Assembly (NCBI RefSeq): GCF_007988965.1
Contig: NZ_BJVD01000011.1
Coordinates: 1 to 64,000, forward strand
From: Rummeliibacillus stabekisii
GTDB lineage: Bacteria; Bacillota; Bacilli; Bacillales_A; Planococcaceae
Reading direction: 5' to 3'
Length of the DNA: 64,000 nucleotides
This document shows positions 39,483 through 48,124 of this stretch, piece by piece (the first letter of the stretch is position 1; every line of letters starts with the position of its first letter). The translations under genes and the position numbers were made by a program. The notes under the pieces were generated by a model, which saw only the letters and a list, made by a program, of their open reading frames with translations, was not told where the DNA came from and searched no databases.

Positions 39483-40019
39483 TTAGATAGTAATCACCAC
39501 TTTACCTTGAGCATGACCTTCCTGAAAGTATTCAAACGCCTCAGTTATTTCACCTAGCTTAAACCGCTTATCAATTATTGGTTTTACTTTACTAGTCTCA
39601 AGTAATTCTTTTAAATCATTTAAGTCTTTTTGATTTGCTTTTTGTAATAGGCTACTTATTTTTTTACTTCCAGTCATTGAAATAAAAGGACCAAGAAATA
39701 ATGTTTGATATAATTGAGATTCGGAACCTCCTACGTGCACAAAATTCCCATTTATTTTTAAGATACGTTTATAAGTTGAAAGGGAATTAGAGCCATTGAC
39801 CCCAAGAACTAAATCATAGTATTCCTGATGATGAGTGAGACTCTCTTTTGTATAATCGATGATATGGTCTGCCCCTATCGAACGTAATATTTCTACATTT
39901 CTTGTACTACATACTCCCGTTACTTCAGCACCGAATGCTTTAGCAATTTGAACCGCAAAAGAACCAACGCCACCAGATGCTCCATAGATTAATACTTTAT
40001 GTCCCGATTTAATATTCAC
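39483..40019 (-). pseudogene. Truncated zinc-type (quinone oxidoreductase-like) dehydrogenase
   Basis: 178 residues of an MDR-family NAD(P)-dependent oxidoreductase. The Rossmann motif VLIYGASGGVGSFAVQIAKAFGAEV and the C-terminal end FEYFQEGHAQGKVVITI are present, but the N-terminal catalytic half (about 130-150 residues) is missing. The frame starts NIKSGHK, mid-protein, with no ribosome binding site. The upstream 150 bases belong to the padR promoter region. Likely a dead remnant left at the element's right flank. Confidence 0.8.
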
Positions 40020-40084
40020 AGTCTAAAATTTATTTACAGTTTTAAGTGTTTTTTTATTATAGTACCTTGCAATGTACAGTAGTG

Positions 40085-40098
40085 TGTAGTAAATTACA
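40085..40098. promoter_or_regulatory. PadR-type operator ahead of the padR operon
   Basis: TGTAGTAAATTACA is a near-perfect palindrome of the TGTA...TACA type that PadR proteins bind. A second symmetrical pair, AGTACT (40124-40129) and AGTACT (40144-40149), lies between it and the gene. Autoregulation is likely. Confidence 0.45.
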
Positions 40099-40178
40099 TT
40101 ACAAGAGTTATTATTTTTTGTTCAGTACTGTTTAATGTGTAGTAGTACTTACATATACCATAAAGGAGCTGCGGTTTA

Positions 40179-40499
40179 TTGAATGTACAATTTAAGAAAG
40201 GCATCTTGGAACTATGCGTGCTTGTGTTGCTTGATAAGAAAGACCGGTATGGCTACGAGCTTGTTCAAGAAATTTCTGATCAGATTGAAATATCGGAAGG
40301 GTCCGTTTATCCGCTGTTACGAAGATTGACGAAGGAGGAATACTTTACGACATATTTACAAGAGTCATCAGAAGGGCCACCACGTAAGTATTATAAACTA
40401 ACCGATAAAGGGCGGGAATATCTTTACGAATTGCTGACAGATTGGAAAGAGTTTTCTAATGGCGTAAATCAATTAATTGAGGAAGGGGTACGCAAATGA
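40179..40499 (+). CDS. PadR family transcriptional regulator
   Basis: A 106-residue winged-helix regulator. It has the PadR start FKKGILELCVLVLLDKKDRYGYELVQEI and the wing SEGSVYPLLRRLTKE. Start TTG 40179, with AAAGGAG about 11 bases upstream. Its stop overlaps the next gene by four bases (ATGA). The trio PadR-DUF1700-DUF4097 is a common Firmicute envelope-stress-like unit. Confidence 0.9.
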   Translation: MNVQFKKGILELCVLVLLDKKDRYGYELVQEISDQIEISEGSVYPLLRRLTKEEYFTTYLQESSEGPPRKYYKLTDKGREYLYELLTDWKEFSNGVNQLIEEGVRK

Positions 40500-41050
40500 A
40501 CAAAGAGCATTTTTTAAAGCAGTTAGAAAGTTCTCTAAAAAAGCTTTCTTTAGAAGAAAGACAGGATATACTGCAAGATTATGAGGAGTACTTCTCAATA
40601 GGAATCGAAAAGGGGAAATCGGAGCAAGAAATCGCAACATCCCTTGGCCAACCAAAAAAAATTGCGAAGGAGCTGCTGGCTTCCTATCATCTTGATATGG
40701 TCGAACAAAAGACTTCTGCAAGAAATATTACAAGCGCAGTTTGGGCTGTGATTGGATTGGGATTCTTCAATTTCCTTATTGTCTTCGCACCATTTTTAAC
40801 TTTGGTATGCCTTGTAATTTCAGGGTGGTTAGTTTCTGTAGCATTCATTCTTTCACCACTCGGAATCATAATTAATCTATTTATTGGTCAATTTAGAATA
40901 GCTGATATGTTCTTATCGCTTTGTCTTTGTGGGATTGGAATATTCGTAGCGATGGGGATGTTTGTTGCGACAAAAGCTATAACTAATGGATTTATTCGTT
41001 ACTTGAAATATAACATTACTTTTGTGAAAAGAGGAATAAAGTATGAATAA
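40496..41050 (+). CDS. DUF1700 (HAAS-type) membrane protein
   Basis: 184 residues. The N-terminal HAAS-like helical domain (MNKEHFLKQLESSLKKLSLE, then RQDILQDYEEYF, SLGQPKKIAKELL) is followed by three or four membrane helices. Such proteins accompany PadR regulators and DUF4097 proteins, probably as a membrane sensor or partner. It overlaps both neighbours (4 and 8 bases). Confidence 0.88.
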   Translation: MNKEHFLKQLESSLKKLSLEERQDILQDYEEYFSIGIEKGKSEQEIATSLGQPKKIAKELLASYHLDMVEQKTSARNITSAVWAVIGLGFFNFLIVFAPFLTLVCLVISGWLVSVAFILSPLGIIINLFIGQFRIADMFLSLCLCGIGIFVAMGMFVATKAITNGFIRYLKYNITFVKRGIKYE

Positions 41051-41831
41051 AAAGTTATCAATCCTTGCCCTGCTTCTATTATTAATTGGTGGTGTAGGCA
41101 GTTACTTTACATTGTCACAATTTTCTCAGGATGAAATTACGTCAGAGAAAAAGGTAAGTTCTGATATGGTAGAGGAAATCCAAATTTCCGCTGATAATGC
41201 AAGTGCAGAAGTTCTTCCAACTTCGAATACAGAGACTAAAGTACAGCTTGTAACAAAAGGTGTGGACGTTTCTAAGTTGGATTTTACTGCCAAAGTAGAA
41301 GGAAAGAAATTGATTATTAGGTTAAAAGATAAAAGGACCTTCTATATTGGATTTAACATACAATCATCTCATTTATACGTATATGTCCCACAAAAATTGT
41401 ATCACTCCATTGTGATTGATAATGATAATGGAAAAGTAAAAATGTCGGAGCTGAATGTAAAGAATCTGAATGTGCAAACAGATAATGGCCGCATCGAATT
41501 AAATAAAATTGAATCAGAAAACGTTGACGTGAGAAGTGCAAATGGCAAGTTAAATCTTAATGAAGTGGAAGGAAATATTAAGGGCTCAGCAAATAATGGT
41601 AAAATAGTGCTCGTTACAAAGGATTTAGATCGGAATATACAATTAGAAAGCGACAATGGAAAAATTTCAATTAAAACGGAGAAGGAACCGACTAATACCA
41701 CTTTTAAAGTATCCTCCGACAATGGGAGTATCAATATCCTCGATAAATATAAGGGGAATACAGTCATTGGAAAGGGCGAAAATCATGTTGATTTAAAATC
41801 AAATAACGGGAAAATCGAAGTGGTAAAATAG
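41043..41831 (+). CDS. DUF4097 beta-helix-like surface protein
   Basis: 262 residues with an N-terminal membrane anchor/signal (LSILALLLLLIGGVGSYFTL). A repeat domain follows in which DNGKxxxxxL-type units recur about every 20 residues (NDNGKVKMSEL, TDNGRIELNKI, SANGKLNLNEV, NNGKIVLV, SDNGKISIK), the right-handed beta-helix signature of DUF4097/YvlB-type proteins. It is exported and anchored. Last gene of the padR operon. Confidence 0.88.
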   Translation: MNKKLSILALLLLLIGGVGSYFTLSQFSQDEITSEKKVSSDMVEEIQISADNASAEVLPTSNTETKVQLVTKGVDVSKLDFTAKVEGKKLIIRLKDKRTFYIGFNIQSSHLYVYVPQKLYHSIVIDNDNGKVKMSELNVKNLNVQTDNGRIELNKIESENVDVRSANGKLNLNEVEGNIKGSANNGKIVLVTKDLDRNIQLESDNGKISIKTEKEPTNTTFKVSSDNGSINILDKYKGNTVIGKGENHVDLKSNNGKIEVVK

Positions 41832-41945
41832 AATTTTTAATTACGATAAAAAAGAACTGTTATATGTACTACCAAGGATGAAAAATGAAAACAGAATGAG
41901 TAACGCAGAAATTTATATTATTTACACTTTACTTAGGGAGGACTT

Positions 41946-42602
41946 ATGAGATCTCACTATTATTTAGGATGGTTTAACGACTTTTTTCCAGAGAATCTGG
42001 TCAGGGTGTTGTGTGAGGATATTACTGATAGAAAATCGGTTGTTATGATTAGCTCAAATCCAGACTTTTTTGAAGAAAATGGCACTGCTGAACGCTCCTG
42101 GCTTGACCAGGCGGGCATTATGTTCAATGAATATCATTTAATTAATTATCATGTACAGAAGGAAGATGCCCAAACCTTAATTCAAAATGCTTCAGTCATT
42201 TTCTTGTTGGGTGGAGATACTCTTAAACAAAATGCTTTTTTGAAGGAATATGAATTGTTGGATGAGGTTAAAAAAAGCAGTGCCGTTGTGATGGGGGCAA
42301 GTGCTGGTGCAATCAACATGTCCGCTAAATGGTTATGCTCGAAAAACTTTGGCTATGAAGTAGAAACAAGTTTTGTTTATGATGGAATCGGTCTTGACAA
42401 TTTCTCTGTTCTATCCCATTTTGATCTTGAAAATAACATTACATTGGTAAAAGACGAACTGTCTCCCTTATCGGAGAAAATAAATATTTATGCGTCAAAC
42501 AAAGATTGTGCTGTACGTGTAAAAGGAGATAAAATAGACATTTTAGGCAACGTATTTTTAATTTCCCACTCTAAGATTCAGAAATTGGATGAGACGCTCT
42601 AA
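41946..42602 (+). CDS. Peptidase S51 (dipeptidase E-like) family protein
   Basis: 218 residues of the class I glutamine-amidotransferase-like S51 family. The nucleophile elbow MGASAGAINMS puts Ser at about residue 119, FLLGGDT precedes it and a His-containing LSHFDLE follows. Dipeptidase E cleaves Asp-X dipeptides; this branch may act on other substrates. Start ATG 41946 follows AGGGAGGAC. It stands alone. Confidence 0.82.
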   Translation: MRSHYYLGWFNDFFPENLVRVLCEDITDRKSVVMISSNPDFFEENGTAERSWLDQAGIMFNEYHLINYHVQKEDAQTLIQNASVIFLLGGDTLKQNAFLKEYELLDEVKKSSAVVMGASAGAINMSAKWLCSKNFGYEVETSFVYDGIGLDNFSVLSHFDLENNITLVKDELSPLSEKINIYASNKDCAVRVKGDKIDILGNVFLISHSKIQKLDETL

Positions 42603-43075
42603 TGGATATTGCTTGGAAATTGGAGAATTTATTAAAGAACTAATTAGTAGATCATTTACAACTAACAAAGTGATTTAGTTGAATAAGCAATAGTAGAAGA
42701 CGAATAAGAAAATAGACTCTATCTCACTACAAAAGGAACCGAGCCAAGATTTATTAAACCTACCAGCATCAATGTTTTGTCATATGTACTTCGCACATGC
42801 TAAGTGTTAGCGCAACTTATTTTTAAAAAAGGCAACTAACCCTTATGGTTGTTGCCCTTTTTAAGGTATTTTATAAGTGCAGTTTCACAATAAAGAAATT
42901 AACCCTGTCGAAACAATAAAACGACAGCTTATTGGCAGAGTGTGCATCCTGACCCTTTTGAGGGCTTATCTCATTAATTGAGATTTTTTTAGGGTAACAA
43001 TTAAAATAATGAAATAAAAATACCATCATGAACTAATTAGAAAAAGAGTAATTTCCATAAAAGAGGGCGTTCATA
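42603..43075. other. 470-base gap with two hairpins
   Basis: No gene seen. It holds a terminator-like hairpin at 42824-42863 (AAAAAGGCAACTAAC with its complement, T run) and a smaller one near 42969-42992 (ATCTCA/TGAGAT followed by TTTTTTT). Confidence 0.5.
42824..42863 (+). terminator. Hairpin with T run
   Basis: GGCAAC pairs with GTTGCC, extended by A/T pairs, followed by TTTTT. It lies 220 bases past the peptidase gene. Confidence 0.55.
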
Positions 43076-43135
43076 ATAGAAAAGAAAATAGCTAAGACTT
43101 TAAAACGAATAGAAGAGGATATTAAAAATGATGAC

Positions 43136-43573
43136 TTGGGGAAAGCAAGGGATAGATTACATGGATTAATTTCAACCTTTCCGAATGAATTAGATCTACG
43201 TAAAAAGTTAGGAGACATTTATTTTAAATTAAAGTATCCTGCAATGGCTGGCCGATACTGGTATTTAGAGAAGAATAAGACTCCAGGAATGATAAAAGCG
43301 TGTATTGTATTCGAAAACTCCATGGGGAATGACGTTAATAAAATAGCCAGAGCCTTGAAGTATAAAGGTGACATTGAAATTTTAAAAGGACTGGAATTAG
43401 ACCCAGAACTATTATCAATACAACATAAAGTAAAAGAAAAAATAATAGAAGAATCAGATGAATCAAAAGAAGATAACCATAAACCGGTGATTTTCGGTTG
43501 CCTATCCATAATGATTTTAATAATTACTTTTACATTAGTTGGAGTCTATACAGTTTTTAATTGGATATTTTAA
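43136..43573 (+). CDS. DUF6584-like protein with C-terminal membrane helix, start codon in doubt
   Basis: At least 145 residues. An N-terminal tetratricopeptide-like helical region (GKARDRLHGLISTFPNELDL, KLGDIYFKLKYPAMAGRYWY) is followed by an acidic linker and one C-terminal membrane helix (FGCLSIMILIITFTLVGVYT). The homologous-looking frame continues upstream through codons for KIAKTLKRIEEDIKNDDL to about 43076, but has ATA there instead of ATG/GTG/TTG. The only usual start, TTG 43136, lacks a ribosome binding site. Either an unusual start is used or the gene has lost its start. Confidence 0.6.
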   Translation: MGKARDRLHGLISTFPNELDLRKKLGDIYFKLKYPAMAGRYWYLEKNKTPGMIKACIVFENSMGNDVNKIARALKYKGDIEILKGLELDPELLSIQHKVKEKIIEESDESKEDNHKPVIFGCLSIMILIITFTLVGVYTVFNWIF

Positions 43574-43597
43574 TATGTTTTTTTGTATTTTTTTATG

Positions 43598-44017
43598 TTA
43601 CCCATCTATCTTATATTTGTTAAACGCTTTAGTGGGCTGTTTACGCTTTTCAAAGATTTCGGTGTCATGGTAAGGAGCTTCTAAGTTCTCCCAATTGAAT
43701 TGATCATCAACGCATGCTACATATAAATCATAGCCTTCACCATCATTTGGGAAAAACACATCTTTTTTCTCTCCGTATTGAAGCGCTTGAGTAATTTGAT
43801 CTTGTAGTCTTTGAAGAGCAGCTCGATTACCAACGATATATGCGTTATCATGCCACATTTGTTGACCATAAATGTGTAAAGTTTCTTCTTCTTCAAAATA
43901 TTTTATTGATGCTTCGATTTGCGCAATCATTTTGATAGGTTCATCGTCCGTAATAAACATGTCTTGGTAAAACGAAGAAAAGCCCTTTGACTGTAGTTTA
44001 TCTATAAACCGATTCAA
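43598..44017 (-). CDS. Hypothetical protein (YQQMWHD-type)
   Basis: 139 residues, soluble and acidic. Conserved-looking segments are FSSFYQDMFITDDEP, HIYGQQMWHDNAYIVGN and FFPNDGEGYDLYVACVDD; I recall similar hypothetical proteins in Bacillus. The TTG start at 44017 has no ribosome binding site, so expression or the exact start is uncertain. The C-terminus is short and basic. Confidence 0.55.
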   Translation of the reverse strand: MNRFIDKLQSKGFSSFYQDMFITDDEPIKMIAQIEASIKYFEEEETLHIYGQQMWHDNAYIVGNRAALQRLQDQITQALQYGEKKDVFFPNDGEGYDLYVACVDDQFNWENLEAPYHDTEIFEKRKQPTKAFNKYKIDG

Positions 44018-44147
44018 TTGTGATTAAATAGAAATATGGAATATTAATATAAAAGAAAAGTAAGATAAAGAATCTCGACTTCTTTGGGAGATTTAAACAT
44101 TAGAATGTGAATATTTTTACTTAATTTTCCATATGCGTAGGGAATAT

Positions 44148-44183
44148 AAAAAGAGCATAGCTATTTCAGCTGTGCTCTTTTTT
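44148..44183. terminator. Bidirectional terminator
   Basis: AAAAAGAGCATAGCT pairs with AGCTGTGCTCTTTTTT (44168-44183), with T runs both ways. It probably ends the gntR-dehydrogenase transcript. Confidence 0.8.
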
Positions 44184-44213
44184 AGCTTAGATATATATTA
44201 ATCTCTCAATATA

Positions 44214-45263
44214 TTATTTTTCGCCACTCATCGCAACTAGGATTTTAGATTGAGTTTTGTCGTTCGTTAACGTTACGAATCCGTTATCAACAATTTCATC
44301 TAGTTCAATTTGACTTGTGATGATACCTTGTGGATTTAGTTGGCCAGTGCTCATTGCATCAATTGTTCTTTGGAAAATTGATGGTGTGTAGACAATGGAA
44401 GATAAGATATTTACACCTGTGTTTGTAAGTTGAATTGGATTCCATTCGATAGGTCTTGCAAAAATTGAGACTATCATCATGTTACCACGTGGTTTAGTTA
44501 CATCAATAGCTTGTTTAAAAGTAGGAGCAACGCCCGCCACTTCAAAGGATACATCCACCCCGTTAGCAGCAATTGTACGAACCGCTTCTACAGGGTCTTC
44601 TTTGCCTGAGTTAATAACATGTGTTGCACCTAATTCTTTTGCTTTTTCTAATCGACTATCAGATAAATCCAATACGATAATTTTGCTTGCGCCTGAAGCT
44701 TTAGCAGCAATTACTGTAAACAACCCAATTGGTCCAGCACCGAACACTGCAACTGAATCTCCTAAAGTAACGCCTGCATCTTTCACAGCTTGTACGGCAA
44801 CAGCCATTGGTTCTACTAACGCGCCATCTTGTAATGTTAGGTTTTCTGGTAAACGATGTAACGATGTGACAGGAACATTGGCATATTCCGCAAATCCACC
44901 GTCTCCATGCAAACCAATGAAGTTAAACCCATCATAACGATCGACATCTTCATGTTTTTTTCTATATGTTAATGTAGGGTTAATTACTACACGGTCTCCA
45001 GATTTAAAGTTAGTCACTTTAGAGCCGACTTCTTCAATAATACCAGCAAATTCATGACCCATTGTGATTGGGGCCATTTCACCTGTTAAATCAGCTTTCG
45101 CATCAACAGGAATGAAGACAGGTCCTTCTTGATACTCATGTAAGTCACTTCCACAAATGCCTGCCCATGCTACTTTTACTTTCACTTCATCTTCTCTTAA
45201 AGCTCTTAATTCAACCTCTTCAACTCTAATATCTTTTACACCGTGCCAAACTGCCGCTTTCAT
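44214..45263 (-). CDS. Zinc-dependent 2,3-butanediol/sorbitol-type dehydrogenase
   Basis: 349-residue medium-chain dehydrogenase, cytosolic, NAD-linked. Catalytic-zinc ligands lie in GICGSDLHEY and MGHEFAGIIEEVG, and the Rossmann motif is VFGAGPIGLFTV. The structural-zinc Cys4 lobe is absent. The best match in memory is B. subtilis BdhA (acetoin to butanediol), but related polyol dehydrogenases cannot be excluded. The start is ATG 45263 with GGGGGT 8 bases upstream; an earlier ATG overlaps that site. It lies 18 bases after the GntR gene, which probably controls it. Confidence 0.82.
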   Translation of the reverse strand: MKAAVWHGVKDIRVEEVELRALREDEVKVKVAWAGICGSDLHEYQEGPVFIPVDAKADLTGEMAPITMGHEFAGIIEEVGSKVTNFKSGDRVVINPTLTYRKKHEDVDRYDGFNFIGLHGDGGFAEYANVPVTSLHRLPENLTLQDGALVEPMAVAVQAVKDAGVTLGDSVAVFGAGPIGLFTVIAAKASGASKIIVLDLSDSRLEKAKELGATHVINSGKEDPVEAVRTIAANGVDVSFEVAGVAPTFKQAIDVTKPRGNMMIVSIFARPIEWNPIQLTNTGVNILSSIVYTPSIFQRTIDAMSTGQLNPQGIITSQIELDEIVDNGFVTLTNDKTQSKILVAMSGEK

Positions 45264-45281
45264 ATATATTACCCCCATAAA

Positions 45282-45920
45282 TTAATTAAAATGGTGCCAT
45301 AATATAACATCTTTAATAGCCATTCGGGCCTTTTCGAAATCCGACAATTCTATACACTTAATAAAGGTATAAATGGATTCATGATAGGATTCAAGTAGAT
45401 TCATTTTCCATTTTGTTTGAGCTGCTACATTTGTAACAAATATAGTTTCTTTAAAGAACCGCAGCATCGCAATATTTCCTGAAACCTCAAAAAACACTTC
45501 TAACAAGTGAGCAAATGAAACAACATATTCATAAATATTCTCAGCTGACTTTTTTTGCTTCATCGATTCAAAACGAAGCATTAATTCATTTTGCAAATCG
45601 GAATTCCATTTCGGTTTACAACTGGTAAGAGCAAAATTCAAAAGGGAATAAAGGGCTTCCAAATAATCCTTCAATTCCTGATCTGAAATAGTCTTTACTC
45701 TTACTCCTTTATGTTGTACTTTTTCAACCACACCATCTTTTTGCAAAAGATAAAGAGCCTCTCGGACAGGCGCATGACTTACTTGCAGCTCTTTTGCTAT
45801 TTCTGCTTCTATCAATCGCTGACCTTGGTCATAATAGCCTGAAAATATGCGGAATAATAATTGTTCAGCTATTTGTTCTGAAATTGTTTTTTTTGAAATT
45901 GGATTTTCATTGAACCCCAT
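45282..45920 (-). CDS. GntR family transcriptional regulator (FadR/FCD type)
   Basis: 212 residues: an N-terminal winged helix (ISEQIAEQLLFRIFSGYYDQ, LQVSHAPVREALYLLQKDG) and a helical FCD-like effector domain. ATG 45920 is preferred, with GGAG 7 bases upstream (TTG 45923 is adjacent). It is the first gene of a two-gene operon with the dehydrogenase. A perfect palindrome lies upstream at 46015. Confidence 0.85.
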   Translation of the reverse strand: MGFNENPISKKTISEQIAEQLLFRIFSGYYDQGQRLIEAEIAKELQVSHAPVREALYLLQKDGVVEKVQHKGVRVKTISDQELKDYLEALYSLLNFALTSCKPKWNSDLQNELMLRFESMKQKKSAENIYEYVVSFAHLLEVFFEVSGNIAMLRFFKETIFVTNVAAQTKWKMNLLESYHESIYTFIKCIELSDFEKARMAIKDVILWHHFN

Positions 45921-46014
45921 CAAACCACTCCAATAAATTTAATCCTTATATTTTAACATAGTTTAATGTATAGAGTAGCTAACTAAGAGTGTTATTGATT
46001 ATGGATTATAAATT

Positions 46015-46034
46015 ATAGATTATCGATAATCTAT
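46015..46034. promoter_or_regulatory. Perfect 20-bp palindrome upstream of gntR
   Basis: ATAGATTATCGATAATCTAT reads identically on both strands. It lies 95 bases before the GntR start in the 393-base gap 45921-46313, which otherwise shows only AT-rich sequence. It is a likely operator for GntR autoregulation. Confidence 0.5.
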
Positions 46035-46313
46035 GTGTAATACTTTAATATAAAATTTCATTCGATACAATAAAAATGTTTTAAGACTATTTTTTTGGTT
46101 AATTTCATTAATTAATGAGGGACTGTAAATAATCGTATGAATTCACTATAAATTCTCATTTATAGTATTTTAAATCTATCGTCATGTGTTTATAAGCTAT
46201 AGAAGTTCACCTTAATAGCATTTGGTTATAGAATTGATATATCTAATGAAAAGAATATAAGCTGTTTGAGGTTGTGTTAAGGAGAGCAATAAAATTCAGT
46301 GAGGGGTGTTGGA

Positions 46314-46796
46314 ATGAGTAAAAGAAATATTGAAATACCTGTACACTGTAAGGGGATTGCAGTGGTTTTATTGAAGAAGTTTGGTGAGGAATATAAAGTG
46401 CTTTTGCTAAAACGAGCGACTTCTATTTTGAAAGATGCATGGTGTTATATTGGCGGGAGTATTGAAGAAGGCGAGAGTGCTTGGCAATCTGCTTTTAGGG
46501 AAATTGAAGAGGAGACTGGGATCACAGAGGTTTTATTATATACTTCAAATAAATTGGATCAATTTTACTCACCTTATGAAAACTATATTTATATGGCACC
46601 GGTGTTTGTAGGGTATGTGAATGACGACCAGAAAGTAAACTTAAACTATGAACATAGTGAGTATAAATGGCTAAGTTTTAATGAAGCACTTGAACAGGTC
46701 ACCTTACCAGGAAACGATGAAGTACTTACTTTTATTGAAAAGCATTTTGTGAAAAATACTCCCTCTAAGTTATTGCGTGTAAGAAATTATAAGTAG
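46314..46796 (+). CDS. NUDIX hydrolase
   Basis: 160-residue pyrophosphohydrolase. The complete Nudix box G-x5-E-x7-REUxEExGU is seen as GSIEEGE...FREIEEETGI, preceded by DAWCYIGG. Substrate unknown; the family cleaves nucleoside diphosphate-linked compounds. ATG 46314 is used, since the GGGG-rich site lies between it and an upstream GTG (46299). Confidence 0.88.
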   Translation: MSKRNIEIPVHCKGIAVVLLKKFGEEYKVLLLKRATSILKDAWCYIGGSIEEGESAWQSAFREIEEETGITEVLLYTSNKLDQFYSPYENYIYMAPVFVGYVNDDQKVNLNYEHSEYKWLSFNEALEQVTLPGNDEVLTFIEKHFVKNTPSKLLRVRNYK

Positions 46797-47031
46797 ACTC
46801 AGAGCGAGATAAGAGAAATTAATTAGTTACTCAGCTCGCGTTATGGCTGAACAAACGGGTCTATTGTTGGATAGAAATTTTGAGTGATTTCGCCAATTCA
46901 TTTGAAGGATGATAAAATCATTCAATATATTTTAGAAAATTCATAACTTTATTGAAGAGATACTCAGGAAATGGTAGAATTCAAAGACTTCTAGTTTAAC
47001 GCATAACAAACGAACAAAAGGGGTGTTATTC

Positions 47032-47412
47032 ATGATTAACAATGTAGGTCAAATCATGTTGTATGTAGACGACCAAGACAAGGCAAAGGAGTTTTGGACA
47101 GAAAAAGTAGGGTTTAGTGTGATTTCGGAGGAAGATAATGGACAAGGTATGAAATGGATTGAGATTGCTCCAAACAAGGAAGCTGAAACAAGTATTATCC
47201 TCCATAACAAGGAGCTTATTGCGAAAATGTCGCCTGAGTTAAACCTTGGAACACCTTCTTTGATGTTCTTTTCAAACAACTTCGAAGGACTATATAGCGA
47301 TTTATCAAACAAACATGTGACAGTCGGAGAAATCGTAAATATGCCATCAGGTAGAGTATTTAATTTCGCAGATAGTGAAAATAATTACTTTGCTGTAATG
47401 GAAAAAAGATAA
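47032..47412 (+). CDS. VOC (glyoxalase fold) protein
   Basis: 126 residues, vicinal-oxygen-chelate superfamily: VGQIMLYVDDQDKAKEFWTEKVGF at the start and VFNFADSENNYFAVME at the end. ATG 47032 with AAAGGGGTG upstream. Likely an enzyme or resistance-type binding protein; ligand unknown. Confidence 0.83.
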   Translation: MINNVGQIMLYVDDQDKAKEFWTEKVGFSVISEEDNGQGMKWIEIAPNKEAETSIILHNKELIAKMSPELNLGTPSLMFFSNNFEGLYSDLSNKHVTVGEIVNMPSGRVFNFADSENNYFAVMEKR

Positions 47413-47417
47413 AAATA

Positions 47418-47470
47418 AAAGAGCTAGTACGAAGAGTATGTTGGATAACTCTTTGGTACTAGCTCTTTGT
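47418..47470. terminator. Long hairpin terminator between convergent genes
   Basis: AAAGAGCTAGTAC pairs perfectly with GTACTAGCTCTTT (47456-47468), with further pairing inside. Confidence 0.8.
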
Positions 47471-47488
47471 TTAACCTTCTATAGAGTG

Positions 47489-48067
47489 TTAGTCAATATA
47501 AGGACCATATATAGAAATTTCAATTAAACTGTTCGCCATTTCTTCTGGGCTTGTTTCATAATTTTCTTTGATCCAAAAGACGATGCTTTCAACATAAGCT
47601 CCGGTTACATAAGAGATAATTAAGTCTATCTTTACACGCAGCTTTTTATCCTGTAGCGCGTAATAAATACCCTCTGTTATATATTGCTTCATAATTTCTT
47701 TTACGCCATTGATAAAAATCGCATCGGGTTGATAAACAAAGAATGTCTCATATGCAATATGCTTCGCTTGAATATGTTGAAACAACAGCATTAGGTTTTC
47801 GGGAATTTCTTTCTTAGGAATCTCAGATAAACGCCTCGGATTTTTAATTGTTAATGCTTTTTTTAATTCAGCCAAAACACTTTCATGGATATCAAAGCGA
47901 AGTTCTTGGATGTCTTTGTATAATTTATAAAAGGTAGGCCTAGTTACTTCAGCTGTATCACACAGTTGCTGAATCGTAAACTGGCCTTGTCCTTTTAATT
48001 GCAATGTTAAATACGCTTCATGCAATTTTTCTTTTGATTTCAATTGTCTTGGATCTATACGTTTCAT
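47489..48067 (-). CDS. TetR family transcriptional regulator
   Basis: 192 residues with an N-terminal helix-turn-helix (GQFTIQQLCDTAEVTRPTFYKLYKDI) and a helical ligand domain. It lies 57 bases downstream of the SDR gene on the same strand and probably represses it from the palindromes at 48935 and 49119. Ligand unknown. Confidence 0.87.
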   Translation of the reverse strand: MKRIDPRQLKSKEKLHEAYLTLQLKGQGQFTIQQLCDTAEVTRPTFYKLYKDIQELRFDIHESVLAELKKALTIKNPRRLSEIPKKEIPENLMLLFQHIQAKHIAYETFFVYQPDAIFINGVKEIMKQYITEGIYYALQDKKLRVKIDLIISYVTGAYVESIVFWIKENYETSPEEMANSLIEISIYGPYID

Positions 48068-48124
48068 TTATTTATCACCCAATACAATTGTATCACGATT
48101 TAATTTGGACTAACCACCTATACA

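Noticed and set aside
42824-42863. Possible miniature transposable element end (strong hairpin in an empty region)
   Set aside because: No second copy, terminal repeats or target duplication could be seen; an ordinary terminator explains it.
44479-44937. Plus-strand frame of 152 codons opposite the dehydrogenase
   Set aside because: It lies antisense to a complete, conserved gene, with no start signals.
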